Below are positions 1-9,309 of a stretch of 33,542 nt of DNA, one piece after another (position 1 is the stretch's first letter; each line of letters begins with the position of its first letter). The translations under genes and the position numbers were made by a program. The stretch comes from Candidatus Hydrogenedentota bacterium. Lineage in GTDB: Bacteria > Hydrogenedentota > Hydrogenedentia > Hydrogenedentales > CAITNO01. The stretch lies in contig JAAYBJ010000123.1 in NCBI GenBank assembly GCA_012730105.1, positions 1 through 33,542 of the forward strand, written 5' to 3'. The notes under the pieces were generated by a model. The model had not been told where the DNA came from and made no database searches. It saw only the letters and a list, made by a program, of their open reading frames with translations.

Positions 1-88
1 GTTTCGCCCTCGCCCTCGGCAGGTGTTTCACCTTCGCCCTCGTCAGGGACTTCACCTTCACCTTCAACAGGCGGTTCGCCTTCGCCTT
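1..88 (-). repeat. C-terminal PxEGEGE-encoding tandem repeat (runs off the edge)
   Basis: After the FGE-like domain ends at GFRLAITTYDS, the frame continues as 8-residue units (PPVEGEGE, VPDEGEGE, TPAEGEGE) encoded by 24-nt repeats, up to position 1. In related proteins such linkers are usually followed by a C-terminal anchoring or sorting signal; that part is outside the window. Confidence 0.85.
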
Positions 89-2378
89 CACTATCGTATG
101 TTGTTATGGCAAGCCGGAAACCGATACTACGGTAGGCGAACGTCGGGGCATAGTGATCACGATAGGCCGAACGACAGTAGTAGAAAAAGCTGTACCAGCA
201 ACCACCCCGCCGAACGTGGTCCACGCCCGTATAAGGCCCCAACGGGTTCGTCATCGAACTGTCACCATAGTAGGTGTCCGAATACCAGTCGTTACACCAT
301 TCCAACACATTCCCGCTCATGTCATAAGCACCCGACGGACTCGCGCTGTCCACGGTGGGGATGTTCCCGTTCGGACTTACATTCACCCCGTCAAACCACC
401 CGACAGGCGACGTATTGGGATAGGCGGTCAAACCGAGGGGATTCAAACGAATATGACTGCCGTCTTGATACCAGCAACTATTGCATTGGTCAAGGGATGC
501 GTGCGTGTCCGACTGGAAACTGTATATCCAGTGTTTTGTGCCATCCCAGGCTGCCGCCCGTTCCCATTCCGCTTCCGTCGGCAAGCGGTAGCCGCCCGGG
601 ACCGGCGGCGCCACCATTAACGGCCATTGTGATGCGTTCATGTCATAGCAGGGCGTCCATCCGAGCATTTGGCTCAGCCAGTTGCAGAACGCCACCGAAC
701 CGTACCACGACACCAATACCATGGGGTGGTCCGCCATCGAGTAGACTGTCGTTTCCGGAAGTCCTGTTCGCATTTTGGGCACAAACACGCCGTCTGCGTA
801 CTGAATATTGCAGTCCACCGACGTAAAGGCCACAATTACATACGGGACACTCGCGCCGCCGGCATAAATGTCTCCCGAACCTGACCAGGCAGTTCCCGAC
901 GTATCGCTGTACAGCCAGCCCTGCGCCTTTGCCCAATTCAACACATCACAGTATTGCTGGTTAGTAACTTCGTATTTGCCCAATCCATACGCGTCCAGCG
1001 TTACTGAATGCGACGGGTCTTCATAGGTTAACCCATACAACGCATCATCGCCTGACGCGGTACGGCCCATGGTAAACGTTCCCGCCGGTATAGACACCAC
1101 TGCGGGTTCCAGGTAAATGGTGTCGCTTACCACCCCCGATTCACCCATTTCGTTGCGTACCTTGAAATAGACCCTCCGTGTAATCGCGCTCCCGGTAAAG
1201 GCAAGGAGGGGCTCCGTAGAATAGGGCAGCCATGACGCCCCCGTGAAACTCGACGACTCGCTCGCCATGTATTCGACGGGGTTGTTCATCACCGTATTGT
1301 TCAGCGTCACCATCGGGCCCAATGCCGAAACCGCATCGCCATCAAGCGTGAAGGAGGTAACGAGCGGTGTTTCGTTTTCACCTTCTGCAGGTGGTTCTCC
1401 CTCGCCTTCCATGGGTATCTCACCTTCGCCCTCAACAGGAAGTTCGCCTTCGTTTTCACCTTCACCCTCGAAGTTTTCCGGACATGCAATAAGGGCGTCA
1501 TAACAGCAGTCGCCAGCCTGCAGGCAGGCAGCGTCACAATAACACTGCGGGTCGCTGGGTGGTCCGACCATGGAGTCGCAGTAACCGATGCAGGAGGGCA
1601 GCGGACCGGGTGTTATCTCCAGCGTCACGGTTCGGGCCTGGGCTACGCCATTGGTGACGTCAGTGAACGTGACGGCCCCGGAATATTCGCCGGCCCGGAG
1701 TTCAGATGCGGACGGATTTACCGTCAAAACGACCGTGTTGCATGTATCGCTCTCCAGAACGCCGTCTTCCCCGGACAAATCCAGCCAGTCCAACCCGGCT
1801 GTCCTGGCGGCGGTCCAGGTCAGGGAAGATGCGCCCATATTGGTCAAGGTATATTCCTTTTCCGTCGGGCTGAACGGACCGCCCACCTCGCCGGAAATCA
1901 GAAAACGCGCCACAGGCTCCACGGCGAGGAACTCGGACGCTGTGCCGCTGACCACCAGCGAGAAGGGTTGTACGCCCTCCTCAAGAACACCCTTATGGGA
2001 CACTTTGAGGGTGTACAGACCGGGCGTCGGGGGCGCGGCGACATACACCTGCTCCACATTGTCCCGGGTATTGTCGCCACGGGCCGCAGGGCTGTCTTTT
2101 TTGGGGAGATAGGGATTCCAGAGGGTGGTGCCGTCAGGCCCGAGGATGCGCAGGTCCAGGTCATTGACGAGAGCCGGCACCGTTTCATCCACCCAGGTCA
2201 GCGCCTCGCCTGGGGGATCCGTCCAGCACAAGGTGGCCCGCAGGGGCGCATCGCCCTCAACGGCGATAACATAGGAACACACCGGATGTTCCGCGTCCAG
2301 ACTTCCCGCAATCAGTTTCGGCGCGCGGGGCGACCCGGCATGGGCGGCAATGAGATCCGCCGCCGCCTTGGTGTTCAT
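1..2378 (-). CDS. 3' part of the same gene: BACON-like, somatomedin-B-like, EGEGE linker and FGE-like domains (partial)
   Basis: Open on the minus strand without a stop from the frameshift site to the window edge; the first ATG in this frame is at 2378. Order: end of the subtilase domain and a beta-sandwich (2378-1940), a BACON-like repeat with FLISGEVGGPFSP and LTWTAARTAGLDWL (about 1910-1620), an eight-cysteine somatomedin-B-like module with QCYCDAAC and GDCCYDALIAC (about 1590-1475), an acidic PxEGEGE linker, an Ig-like segment, and a sulfatase-modifying-factor/FGE-fold domain (about 1100-95) with IPAGTFTMG, YEVTNQQYC, GYRLPTEAEWERAA, DMSGNVLEWCNDWY and RRGGCWYSFFYYCRSA. A second EGEGE linker runs out of the window. 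Of the FGE copper-binding cysteine pair only the second is kept (the first aligns with Ser), so genuine formylglycine-generating activity is doubtful. Confidence 0.85.
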   Translation of the reverse strand, partial: MNTKAAADLIAAHAGSPRAPKLIAGSLDAEHPVCSYVIAVEGDAPLRATLCWTDPPGEALTWVDETVPALVNDLDLRILGPDGTTLWNPYLPKKDSPAARGDNTRDNVEQVYVAAPPTPGLYTLKVSHKGVLEEGVQPFSLVVSGTASEFLAVEPVARFLISGEVGGPFSPTEKEYTLTNMGASSLTWTAARTAGLDWLDLSGEDGVLESDTCNTVVLTVNPSASELRAGEYSGAVTFTDVTNGVAQARTVTLEITPGPLPSCIGYCDSMVGPPSDPQCYCDAACLQAGDCCYDALIACPENFEGEGENEGELPVEGEGEIPMEGEGEPPAEGENETPLVTSFTLDGDAVSALGPMVTLNNTVMNNPVEYMASESSSFTGASWLPYSTEPLLAFTGSAITRRVYFKVRNEMGESGVVSDTIYLEPAVVSIPAGTFTMGRTASGDDALYGLTYEDPSHSVTLDAYGLGKYEVTNQQYCDVLNWAKAQGWLYSDTSGTAWSGSGDIYAGGASVPYVIVAFTSVDCNIQYADGVFVPKMRTGLPETTVYSMADHPMVLVSWYGSVAFCNWLSQMLGWTPCYDMNASQWPLMVAPPVPGGYRLPTEAEWERAAAWDGTKHWIYSFQSDTHASLDQCNSCWYQDGSHIRLNPLGLTAYPNTSPVGWFDGVNVSPNGNIPTVDSASPSGAYDMSGNVLEWCNDWYSDTYYGDSSMTNPLGPYTGVDHVRRGGCWYSFFYYCRSAYRDHYAPTFAYRSIGFRLAITTYDSEGEGEPPVEGEGEVPDEGEGETPAEGEGE
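1371..1469 (-). repeat. Internal PxEGEGE-encoding linker repeat
   Basis: Tandem 24-nt units encode E-G-E-G-E blocks separated by LPV, IPM and PPA. The block links the somatomedin-B-like module to the Ig/FGE-like part. Low-complexity acidic linkers of this kind are, to my recollection, typical of very large secreted proteins in Hydrogenedentota-like genomes. Confidence 0.85.
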
Positions 2379-3723
2379 CAGCCCCCCGGCCGAACTGAAA
2401 ATCCGGGCCTGCATCGCCCAGGTCGTCCGCCGTGTGGATAATCAGGCCCTTGAGCATGCTGGACCGCATGTCCTGCCCGGGAAAAAAGGAACGGTAGTAT
2501 TCGATGAGCAACAGCGCCGAGCCGGCCCCGTTGGCCGTGGCCGCGCTTGTTCCGGTCAAATATCCGTAAGAATCATCGTCAGACGGGTTCCACGACAGGC
2601 ACGAATACAGGCCGTACCCGTCCGCAACAAGGTCCGGTTTGAGGCGCCCGTCATTCACGGGTCCCCAGGAACTGAAATTGGTCATGTCGGCAGCGGCAAG
2701 GTCGCGTTGGCCCCCGCTGACCGCAGCGTCCACAGCGCCGACGGTGACCGCGTTTTTCGCGACACCATGATAGGAAATGGTGTTCCAGCCGCCATAAGCG
2801 CCGTCATCCAGCGGACAGGTGGAAGCGTGATAGACATCGGACTGCCAGGTATTCATGAACAGATAATAGAACGTGGCCCCCTCCCCGGGCGCATGGTCGT
2901 CCCGGTCGTTGCCGGCGGATTTGAAGGGGAGATAATAAGGCGCGCTGTAACACAAGGCGTCCCAGTCGCGCGCGTCCATGCCGTACAGGCCGAAGTCGGG
3001 ATCCTGCCGCTGGGTCTTGCCCCCGTAAAAATAAACACCCTCCCAGCCGGTCCCGTACCCGTAAGCATGATTGGACACGTAAATCTTATCCGGCTGGTTG
3101 GAGGCTGTCGCGGCGGCGGCCGTCATCTCGGCAAAGTCGGCGTCCCAGTCGTAACTGTGGAGGAGAACGGAAGGCGCCATACCGAGCGCTCTTGCGTCCA
3201 CCCCTGCCGCGCCAAGGGTGCCGCAGACCAGGGTGGCATGGTCGGTCATCCCGGTGCTGCCGTCCATGACGACGGCGCGCGCGCCAAACTCCTGGTGGAT
3301 CGGATTCGCCACCCCGTCGTCCCACGCCCCCACAATCAATCCCGATCCGCTCAAATTGTAGGGCGCCGTATTCCGAATTACATCGGTCGCCGTGGAAATG
3401 GCGGCGTTTTCATTGTGGGTAATGTAGTAAAGGGGTTCCCCGTCCTGCAGTTTCATCAGCTCAAAGACGGCGCCTTCCGCGGTCGTTCCGCGAACAGGCA
3501 ACCCCTTCGCCCCGGCTGCGGCAAGGGCCTTTTCTTGTTCTTGCTTCGATTCCGCTTTCAAGGCCTGTACGGTTTTCGTCCGCGCGGCCGCGCTGGACAA
3601 ATCAAGGACAGTCTCCCCGGAATAGGCATGAAGAGTAAACAGGACTGTTATCAGGAAAAAAACCACGCATTGGCGGACGCAAACCGTCATGTGACTCAAA
3701 GGACCGCGTATTTCGTTGCCCAT
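2257..3723 (-). CDS. Secreted subtilisin-like (S8) serine protease, 5' part of a frameshifted gene
   Basis: N-terminal 488 codons of a large secreted protein. Residues about 12-36 form a hydrophobic signal peptide, and residues 37-115 look like a propeptide. The S8 catalytic triad is visible: Asp135 in AWDDG, His162 in DHATLVCGT, Ser393 in GTSAATANGAG, with the oxyanion Asn272 in SAGND. An AAGGAG Shine-Dalgarno lies 7 nt before the ATG at 3723, which fixes the start. After residue 446 (FQFGR) the frame turns to nonsense and stops at 2257, whereas the next frame gives the expected subtilase end GLMNTKAAADLIAA. I infer one gene with the fragment at 1-2378, separated by a 1-base indel. Expected role: extracellular endopeptidase. 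The family call is firm; the substrate is unknown. Confidence 0.9.
   Translation of the reverse strand: MGNEIRGPLSHMTVCVRQCVVFFLITVLFTLHAYSGETVLDLSSAAARTKTVQALKAESKQEQEKALAAAGAKGLPVRGTTAEGAVFELMKLQDGEPLYYITHNENAAISTATDVIRNTAPYNLSGSGLIVGAWDDGVANPIHQEFGARAVVMDGSTGMTDHATLVCGTLGAAGVDARALGMAPSVLLHSYDWDADFAEMTAAAATASNQPDKIYVSNHAYGYGTGWEGVYFYGGKTQRQDPDFGLYGMDARDWDALCYSAPYYLPFKSAGNDRDDHAPGEGATFYYLFMNTWQSDVYHASTCPLDDGAYGGWNTISYHGVAKNAVTVGAVDAAVSGGQRDLAAADMTNFSSWGPVNDGRLKPDLVADGYGLYSCLSWNPSDDDSYGYLTGTSAATANGAGSALLLIEYYRSFFPGQDMRSSMLKGLIIHTADDLGDAGPDFQFGRGADEHQGGGGSHCRPCRVAPRAETDCGKSGRGTSGVFLCYRR
2382..2387 (-). other. Frameshift site in a C6 (G6 on the coding strand) homopolymer
   Basis: Five instead of six bases here would join the two open frames into FQFGRGLMNTKAAADLIAAH, a normal subtilase C-terminal end. 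The shift required is +1 from the upstream frame. A homopolymer sequencing or assembly error or a real null mutation is more likely than programmed frameshifting. Confidence 0.8.
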
Positions 3724-4623
3724 GGGACAACTCCTTTCTCATCCGCACTCGTATTCTTTCATTATATTTTTAAGGCAATTGGAACCGTATTATTTGCGTT
3801 GTTTTGTTTCCAGCAAAGACCATCATCTTCCCCGAGCACATTATCCGCGTGGACATACCCGACCGAGGCCTGAGATTCCCATGCACGCATTCCTTCTTCC
3901 GCAACCACGGATAGCGCCATTTGGATCGTTACTAGGACTAATCCAAGAGGCCGGCAGGAAAGAGAACGGGTGTCGTGGCCACCAGCAAGATCTAAAGTAT
4001 CCATGCAGTGAACCCTTTTCAGGCATGAACATAATTATAAAAGGTAATGCCCTTTGCGACAGAGACTAACCGCCATTTCACAATCATCAACCCCAATGGA
4101 AACCGTCATTATCATCGTGCCTCACATCTTTGAAAGATGCCCTATCCCAACCGATCCCGAAAACTATAGGAAATATGCTTTGTTAATACTACTATTTATG
4201 CCTCCATAGTTTTGATAATAATTACTTTTAATAATCATAGGTATTATTTTAGCACATCAGCAATAAAATTTATAGGTTTTTTTTAAACGGTAAAATTGAA
4301 AAAATCGTGCTAAAACAATACGGTAGGGTAAATGCCGCAACGCGTACGTTGCAGTAAAAGAATGTGCTACGGCTTTCTTCGACCTATCTCGGATGTGCCG
4401 ATGGTGGAAGGCGATAGTAACGAAAAAAAAGCGGCCCGTACCACCGCCTGCCGCTAAACTATACGGCGCAATCCACCTTATCTTCCCCTCGCTCGTATTC
4501 GTAGGACTGGAGTGTTTATGTAAAACCTATCTCAACCCTTCAGATGATAAGAATGGTTTCAAGACTGCAAAACAGCCATTCCCGTGTAGATATGTTCCGG
4601 GACCACTGCGCGACTGAAATGCG
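3724..4623. other. 900-base intergenic region, no convincing gene
   Basis: No open frame here has a credible product or ribosome binding site. On the minus strand a TATAAT hexamer (3761-3766) lies about 40 bases before the protease start, but no matching -35 is placed 16-18 nt upstream. 4180-4320 is strikingly AT-rich and contains a 9-bp inverted repeat, TTTTAGCAC at 4247-4255 and GTGCTAAAA at 4307-4315. Confidence 0.5.
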
Positions 4624-7600
4624 TTAGTTTCTTGGAACACTTGTCGTCTTGCTGTTGTTTAACCCCCAAAGAATCACGTCATCGCTGTTGACGTCACCGT
4701 TCATAATGTAATCGCCAAACTTGTAGAGGCCGTAGATGCCGTTTTGCTGCATCCAGAATGCCTGGTCATCCGCTGTAATATCGGTATCCGTATATTCACC
4801 GGAAGCCTGATCGCCATTGCCGCCGTACAGGGCATACACGCCGGGCAATATCTCTTTCTGCCCCACCCATCCGAAACCGAAGGGATCGTCGATATAACTT
4901 TGTTGGCTGCGGAAATCATAGGTCAGTGTATGGTCCACGACCGGCACCGGCTCATGGGACATGACAATCAAGTGGTTGTAGTGTTCAATGACAAGGTAGA
5001 AAGGCCCGGCCGGGTCCGCGCCGCAGCAGGGCAACGAACCGTCCACGAACTCGACGGCGCCATCATTATGCAGCAGGGCCGCCGCCTGCCACACCGGCCC
5101 GCCGTCGGCGGTGGCGCGCAGGGAAACCAGCACCCAGTCCACCACGGTGGGCGGATACCCGGCATCACCATTCAACAGGTTGCCGCCGGAATCAAATGCC
5201 ACGCCTTCCGTGCCGGTATAGAACCACGGCGCAGCACTGTAGGGCTGTCCCGGGGGTGAATAGACAATACCCAGGAAGGGATCTTCGAATGTCTGCCCCG
5301 GAAGAATGCGCAGATCATTGAGGGTGGCATGCATGGGTACGTTATAGACTACGGCGCCGCCTTGATCCATGGCCGCGCCTTCCAGGTACACCCAGGTGTG
5401 AATTTCCACCGTATCCTCCACAAAGTGTGCGGTTACGGTGGTGTTGTCGGTGACACCGGACAACAGATATTCATTGCCGCTTGTGAAGGCGATTACGCCG
5501 TTTGTGGCATCCACGTCTCCCACAGACCAGCCGGTGTTTGGAGTCACCTGCACCACCACGGAATCACCCGTTGCGCCCGCGTGTGCAATCGTTGTGTTCC
5601 CTGATACGGAACCGCCGGAGGACGGATCGGCAACGTACTGCACCGTATAGGTATTCGCCGTCCACTGGGCATACAGCGTGTGGGATGATGCGATCGAGAC
5701 AATCGTGGCCTCCGTAATCAGACTTCCCGAATCGGGCGCGGTAAACCAACCGTTAAAACCGTAGCCTGTACGCGCAGTCGTTGCGAGGGGACCGTAGGGC
5801 GCATTGTAGGTGACAGCCTTGCTTTCAGGCACAGGTGTGTTACCGCCCGTGGCGTCAAAAGCGACCGTATAGGTGTCGGCGGCGAAATTCGCGGTAACCG
5901 TGATATCACTGCTGACACTGGTGTCCTGACGGGCAGGCGTCGGCAAACCGTCACTCCAATTCACAAAATGATACCCGGCGTTCGGCGTCGCCATAACAGT
6001 CGTTCCATTGTCGCCGTAATTCACCGTCTGCGGCGTAGCGCCAACAATGGTTCCGCCCGTCCCGGCGTTGTAGGTCAGGGTGAAGGTCTTGATCAGGTAA
6101 TTCGCCGTCAGGGTCATATTTGACGTGACATTGGTTACGGTCAGGGTATTGTTGGAGGAGTAAGGCGACGCACCTGAAGTCCATTGGCTGAAAATATGGC
6201 TGACGGGACTGTTTGCCGTAACGGACGTGCAGGCGCTTCCCGAGCACACCGTCTGCGCCGTCGTTCCGCTCAGCGTGGCGCCTGGCGTGCCATCGGTCTG
6301 GAAATTGACGGTATAACTGGGCAGATCCACCGTCGTCACGCCAATGTCCCCGTAGCCCTGCCACGCGCTGTTGGCATAGGCTCGCACTTGGTAGGCGTAC
6401 TGTCCGCAGGTCTTGCTGCTTACCGTATAGGAGTTGGAAGGAACCGCGTTGTTGAGCGTCACCCAGTTGCCATAGCTGGCGATCTCTACGTTATTAATCG
6501 ATATATCGTCAATCCCGTAGCCGGCTGACGCGAAACCCGTCCAACCCGCCAGTTCCTCGAAATTTGTCACAAACCGGAGGATACAACTGTCGTTTGCGTT
6601 AATACCGGCAGCGTTTAGCGCCGCGTAATTGAAGGACCGCTGCGTCCAAGAAGAAACTAATCCCGCGTAGGTACCGAGCGTGATCCAAGTATTCCCATTG
6701 TCTTTGGAAATCTCACATTTGAGATAACCCGATCCAGCCTCCAGTTTGGACACCATGTAAAATGAGACGTTGGTGGTTGTTGTGATCTTGAAGGGCTTTC
6801 GCTGAGTGAGCGATTGTACCGAAGAGTACCAGCGGCTCGTCGATGTGTCATATAACTGCATAACGTAGCTGTAGCTACCCGTTCGGGCGCCGTCACTGCG
6901 GCGTTGGACCGTGCCGCTGAGATACCATTTGTCGAACATACCGTCTTCGGTTTCCGCTCCATCAGAAAAACTCGTCAGGGTAACAGGCGACCCTTCCTGT
7001 ATTTCATACTGGGTGGCATTCGTACAGGCGCCCCAGTTAACCGTGTAGCCCGATGTCGCCACGGTCTGGGTGTCCACAATAGGCTTGAGGGTGGACGCGG
7101 TGTAGGTCATGGTAGCGCTGGTAGCGGAGAACGTGTTCAAACGGTTGTAGGAGTAGTAGGCGCTGTTGTCGGGTCTGCTGTAGTCGGCCGTCTGGTAGCG
7201 CATGGCATTGGTATTTTGATTACCCGTCTGGTCACGAAACCCGCCCGCGAGACCGCTCGTATTTGACCACGCATCACCGGCCTGGCAATCTCTGTTGGCA
7301 CTCAATGAATTGTTGCCGTCAGCCTCTTCAATCTTGACTACGGGATGGGGCCAAGTACCCAGGTCGTTGTTCCCGCTCTTGCTGTCGATATGGTAGATAA
7401 GAATCCCCGGATATATTTCCGTTGTGTTGTCAAACCCGAACCTTGCCCGATTCTCCACCAGAAAATACTCGCCATTGGACATACCGTCCCGGTAAAAGTG
7501 CACAACAGGATTATCTTCAACCCGCGGCAGGGAAATGCCTGCCTTGGAATGCATCTGAACGGGCTGCACAAAACCGAGCATATATTTGGACCAGGCGCTG

Positions 7601-8799
7601 AAGTGAGCGGGACTCTTGCCGTCCGACCCATTCCAGGAACCGCTGGCCATGAGACCCCATTCCCCGATGCCCTCGGTGGTGTCGCTGTAGTCGTAGAGAT
7701 CCGGCAGACCGAAAAAATGACCCGTTTCGTGGCAGATCACGCCGATACGGATGATGCTGGTGCTTGATGTCAACCCCCGCAAGGCGGGTTCGGTGTGATA
7801 TGTCATCATGCTGACGCCGTCTTTGGTGGACGGACTGTTCAGACTCCATTGGTGAGACCAGATACAGTTCGCGGGATTCCCGGTATATTCCTCCCCGTGG
7901 CCAGAATGGATAATGGTAAAACAATCCACCCACCCGTCCGCATCCGAATCCCCCTGGGAAAAATCAAAACCGGCCGCATCCGCCGCATTGATGGCATCGA
8001 TAACCATTTGTTGCGGATTTTTATCATTACCGCTGACATTGGCGCCATAATAGGACTCATTATTCGGCAGCCGAACCCAGGCGGTAACAATCGAATCCAC
8101 CGTCAACTTGCCGTAGGACACCTGTGTATAATAATCCCGGACAGAGCCCACAGCGCCATCTGATGTATGACCGACCTCGTTGAAAAGGTTGTCGTATTCC
8201 GAAGCCGCGGTCCGACCGTAGCTGGCGCTGACAGTTCCGGTTGAGGTATTCCAATGGTCGTTAAAGCAGGCCAGTATCACAACGTTGCTTATGGTCTTGG
8301 TTCCCGAAACGGGAATGGGTTGGGGAGGCTGTTCAGGGCCTGTTTCTTCTTCGGCCGTCGTGGACGCTGTAGTTTGGGATAAGGCGCCTGTCGCCAAGTT
8401 GTCCTCAAGACCGCCCCGATGGTATCTTCCGCCTGATTCCATATGACGGCGTATGGCTACGGCCGGCGGCAATTCCCCGGCCCGCAAACCAAGGGCTTTC
8501 GGGTCCACCTTGCCCACCGCCGCCTCAGGAAGCAGCTCAAAGGCCGCCTTGTCGGTGGACGGGCGGGCATACTTCCAAGTACCGTCGCGCACATCGCGCG
8601 CAATCACATAGCCGTCCTCCGTTTCATGCCAGGAAAAGAATTCGTCCCCTTTCAGCCTTAACCCGAAACGGGTACCGTCCGGCTGTGCCACTTCCGTAAC
8701 GCCCGGCCAGGCAGGTACGGCATGCGCCGATGGAACCAGGCCCCCAATAAACCACGTAGACACCAGCATACACCCCAAGATGATCCTGCTTCTTTGCAT
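4624..8799 (-). CDS. Secreted M6-type (immune inhibitor A-like) metalloprotease with InlB-like repeats and dockerin-like tail
   Basis: 1391 residues with signal peptide 1-27 (…VPSAHA). AAAGGAG lies 7 nt before the ATG. The M6 zinc site is HETGH (His357, Glu358, His361) followed by FFGLPDLYD, with a Met-turn GEWGLMASGSW downstream. The middle holds a jelly-roll-like segment (…GMFDKWYLSGTVQRRSDGARTGSY…). Residues about 830-1110 are four Listeria-Bacteroides/InlB-type repeats ending in TANY, TANF, YAQW and TAHF. The last about 270 residues contain VVDWVLVSLRA and FYLVIEHYNHLIVMS, a region I recall near the C-terminus of many secreted FCB proteins, and finish with NGDVNSDDVILWGLNNSK, resembling half a dockerin calcium loop. 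Role: extracellular protein degradation. It lies next to the S8 protease on the same strand, but 900 bases apart, so operon membership is unlikely. Confidence 0.92.
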   Translation of the reverse strand: MQRSRIILGCMLVSTWFIGGLVPSAHAVPAWPGVTEVAQPDGTRFGLRLKGDEFFSWHETEDGYVIARDVRDGTWKYARPSTDKAAFELLPEAAVGKVDPKALGLRAGELPPAVAIRRHMESGGRYHRGGLEDNLATGALSQTTASTTAEEETGPEQPPQPIPVSGTKTISNVVILACFNDHWNTSTGTVSASYGRTAASEYDNLFNEVGHTSDGAVGSVRDYYTQVSYGKLTVDSIVTAWVRLPNNESYYGANVSGNDKNPQQMVIDAINAADAAGFDFSQGDSDADGWVDCFTIIHSGHGEEYTGNPANCIWSHQWSLNSPSTKDGVSMMTYHTEPALRGLTSSTSIIRIGVICHETGHFFGLPDLYDYSDTTEGIGEWGLMASGSWNGSDGKSPAHFSAWSKYMLGFVQPVQMHSKAGISLPRVEDNPVVHFYRDGMSNGEYFLVENRARFGFDNTTEIYPGILIYHIDSKSGNNDLGTWPHPVVKIEEADGNNSLSANRDCQAGDAWSNTSGLAGGFRDQTGNQNTNAMRYQTADYSRPDNSAYYSYNRLNTFSATSATMTYTASTLKPIVDTQTVATSGYTVNWGACTNATQYEIQEGSPVTLTSFSDGAETEDGMFDKWYLSGTVQRRSDGARTGSYSYVMQLYDTSTSRWYSSVQSLTQRKPFKITTTTNVSFYMVSKLEAGSGYLKCEISKDNGNTWITLGTYAGLVSSWTQRSFNYAALNAAGINANDSCILRFVTNFEELAGWTGFASAGYGIDDISINNVEIASYGNWVTLNNAVPSNSYTVSSKTCGQYAYQVRAYANSAWQGYGDIGVTTVDLPSYTVNFQTDGTPGATLSGTTAQTVCSGSACTSVTANSPVSHIFSQWTSGASPYSSNNTLTVTNVTSNMTLTANYLIKTFTLTYNAGTGGTIVGATPQTVNYGDNGTTVMATPNAGYHFVNWSDGLPTPARQDTSVSSDITVTANFAADTYTVAFDATGGNTPVPESKAVTYNAPYGPLATTARTGYGFNGWFTAPDSGSLITEATIVSIASSHTLYAQWTANTYTVQYVADPSSGGSVSGNTTIAHAGATGDSVVVQVTPNTGWSVGDVDATNGVIAFTSGNEYLLSGVTDNTTVTAHFVEDTVEIHTWVYLEGAAMDQGGAVVYNVPMHATLNDLRILPGQTFEDPFLGIVYSPPGQPYSAAPWFYTGTEGVAFDSGGNLLNGDAGYPPTVVDWVLVSLRATADGGPVWQAAALLHNDGAVEFVDGSLPCCGADPAGPFYLVIEHYNHLIVMSHEPVPVVDHTLTYDFRSQQSYIDDPFGFGWVGQKEILPGVYALYGGNGDQASGEYTDTDITADDQAFWMQQNGIYGLYKFGDYIMNGDVNSDDVILWGLNNSKTTSVPRN

Positions 8800-9309
8800 T
8801 GCCGGGCTCCTTTCGTTTCAGACCTGACTGGAATAACAGGGTTTCACAACTTACACGGCATGAACGCCACGTGTCCTATCCCAGGGTCTAAGTTTATCTT
8901 TCCACAACGCACGTTCCCAAAAACAGGTCAAACAGACCTCAAACCACAGCCCGTAAGACTGCCCCTTCTCTCAACCAGCAGATTGAAAGACCTGCTGTTC
9001 TCTGGTGTAATCGCTGCTACAAAGAGGGTCAAGATGATAGAATACCCAAAATGTTACGGTAGTCCTGTTCTACGACAAAAACAGTACCTTACTTTCAGAA
9101 CTTAATTCTAGCACAAATTACAGGTTAATTAACTACCCTTGTAAACAAGCGCATTGAAAATATTCCTGTTATAAATTTCAATTCTGTAGAGGGCACCCTG
9201 CCCGGATGGAATTTTCTAAAGTCAAAACATGTTTAGTCGCTTTAATCGTTATATTCTTTTCTTTACAAGTATTTCAATTATATAGCCTGACCCAATAAGA
9301 CCTTGATTC
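8800..9309. other. 510-base divergent intergenic region
   Basis: Separates the M6 protease (minus) from the HAD-lol operon (plus) and must hold promoters for both. I see no -35/-10 pair close enough to consensus to call. A small hairpin CAGCAG/CTGCTG occurs near 8973-9000. 9100-9300 is AT-rich. No gene is supported. Confidence 0.4.

Noticed and set aside
95-1100. Active formylglycine-generating enzyme
   Set aside because: Fold motifs are present, but the first active-site cysteine aligns with Ser, so the call was limited to FGE-like.
2370-2395. Programmed ribosomal frameshifting as explanation for the split protease
   Set aside because: The needed shift is +1 at CGG-GGG-GCU with no rare codon, stop or known stimulatory structure; homopolymer indel is simpler.
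2350-3873. 507-codon open frame on the plus strand
   Set aside because: Antisense to the S8 protease, whose catalytic motifs are clear on the minus strand; the product is low-similarity, Arg/Gly/Val-rich and has no ribosome binding site.
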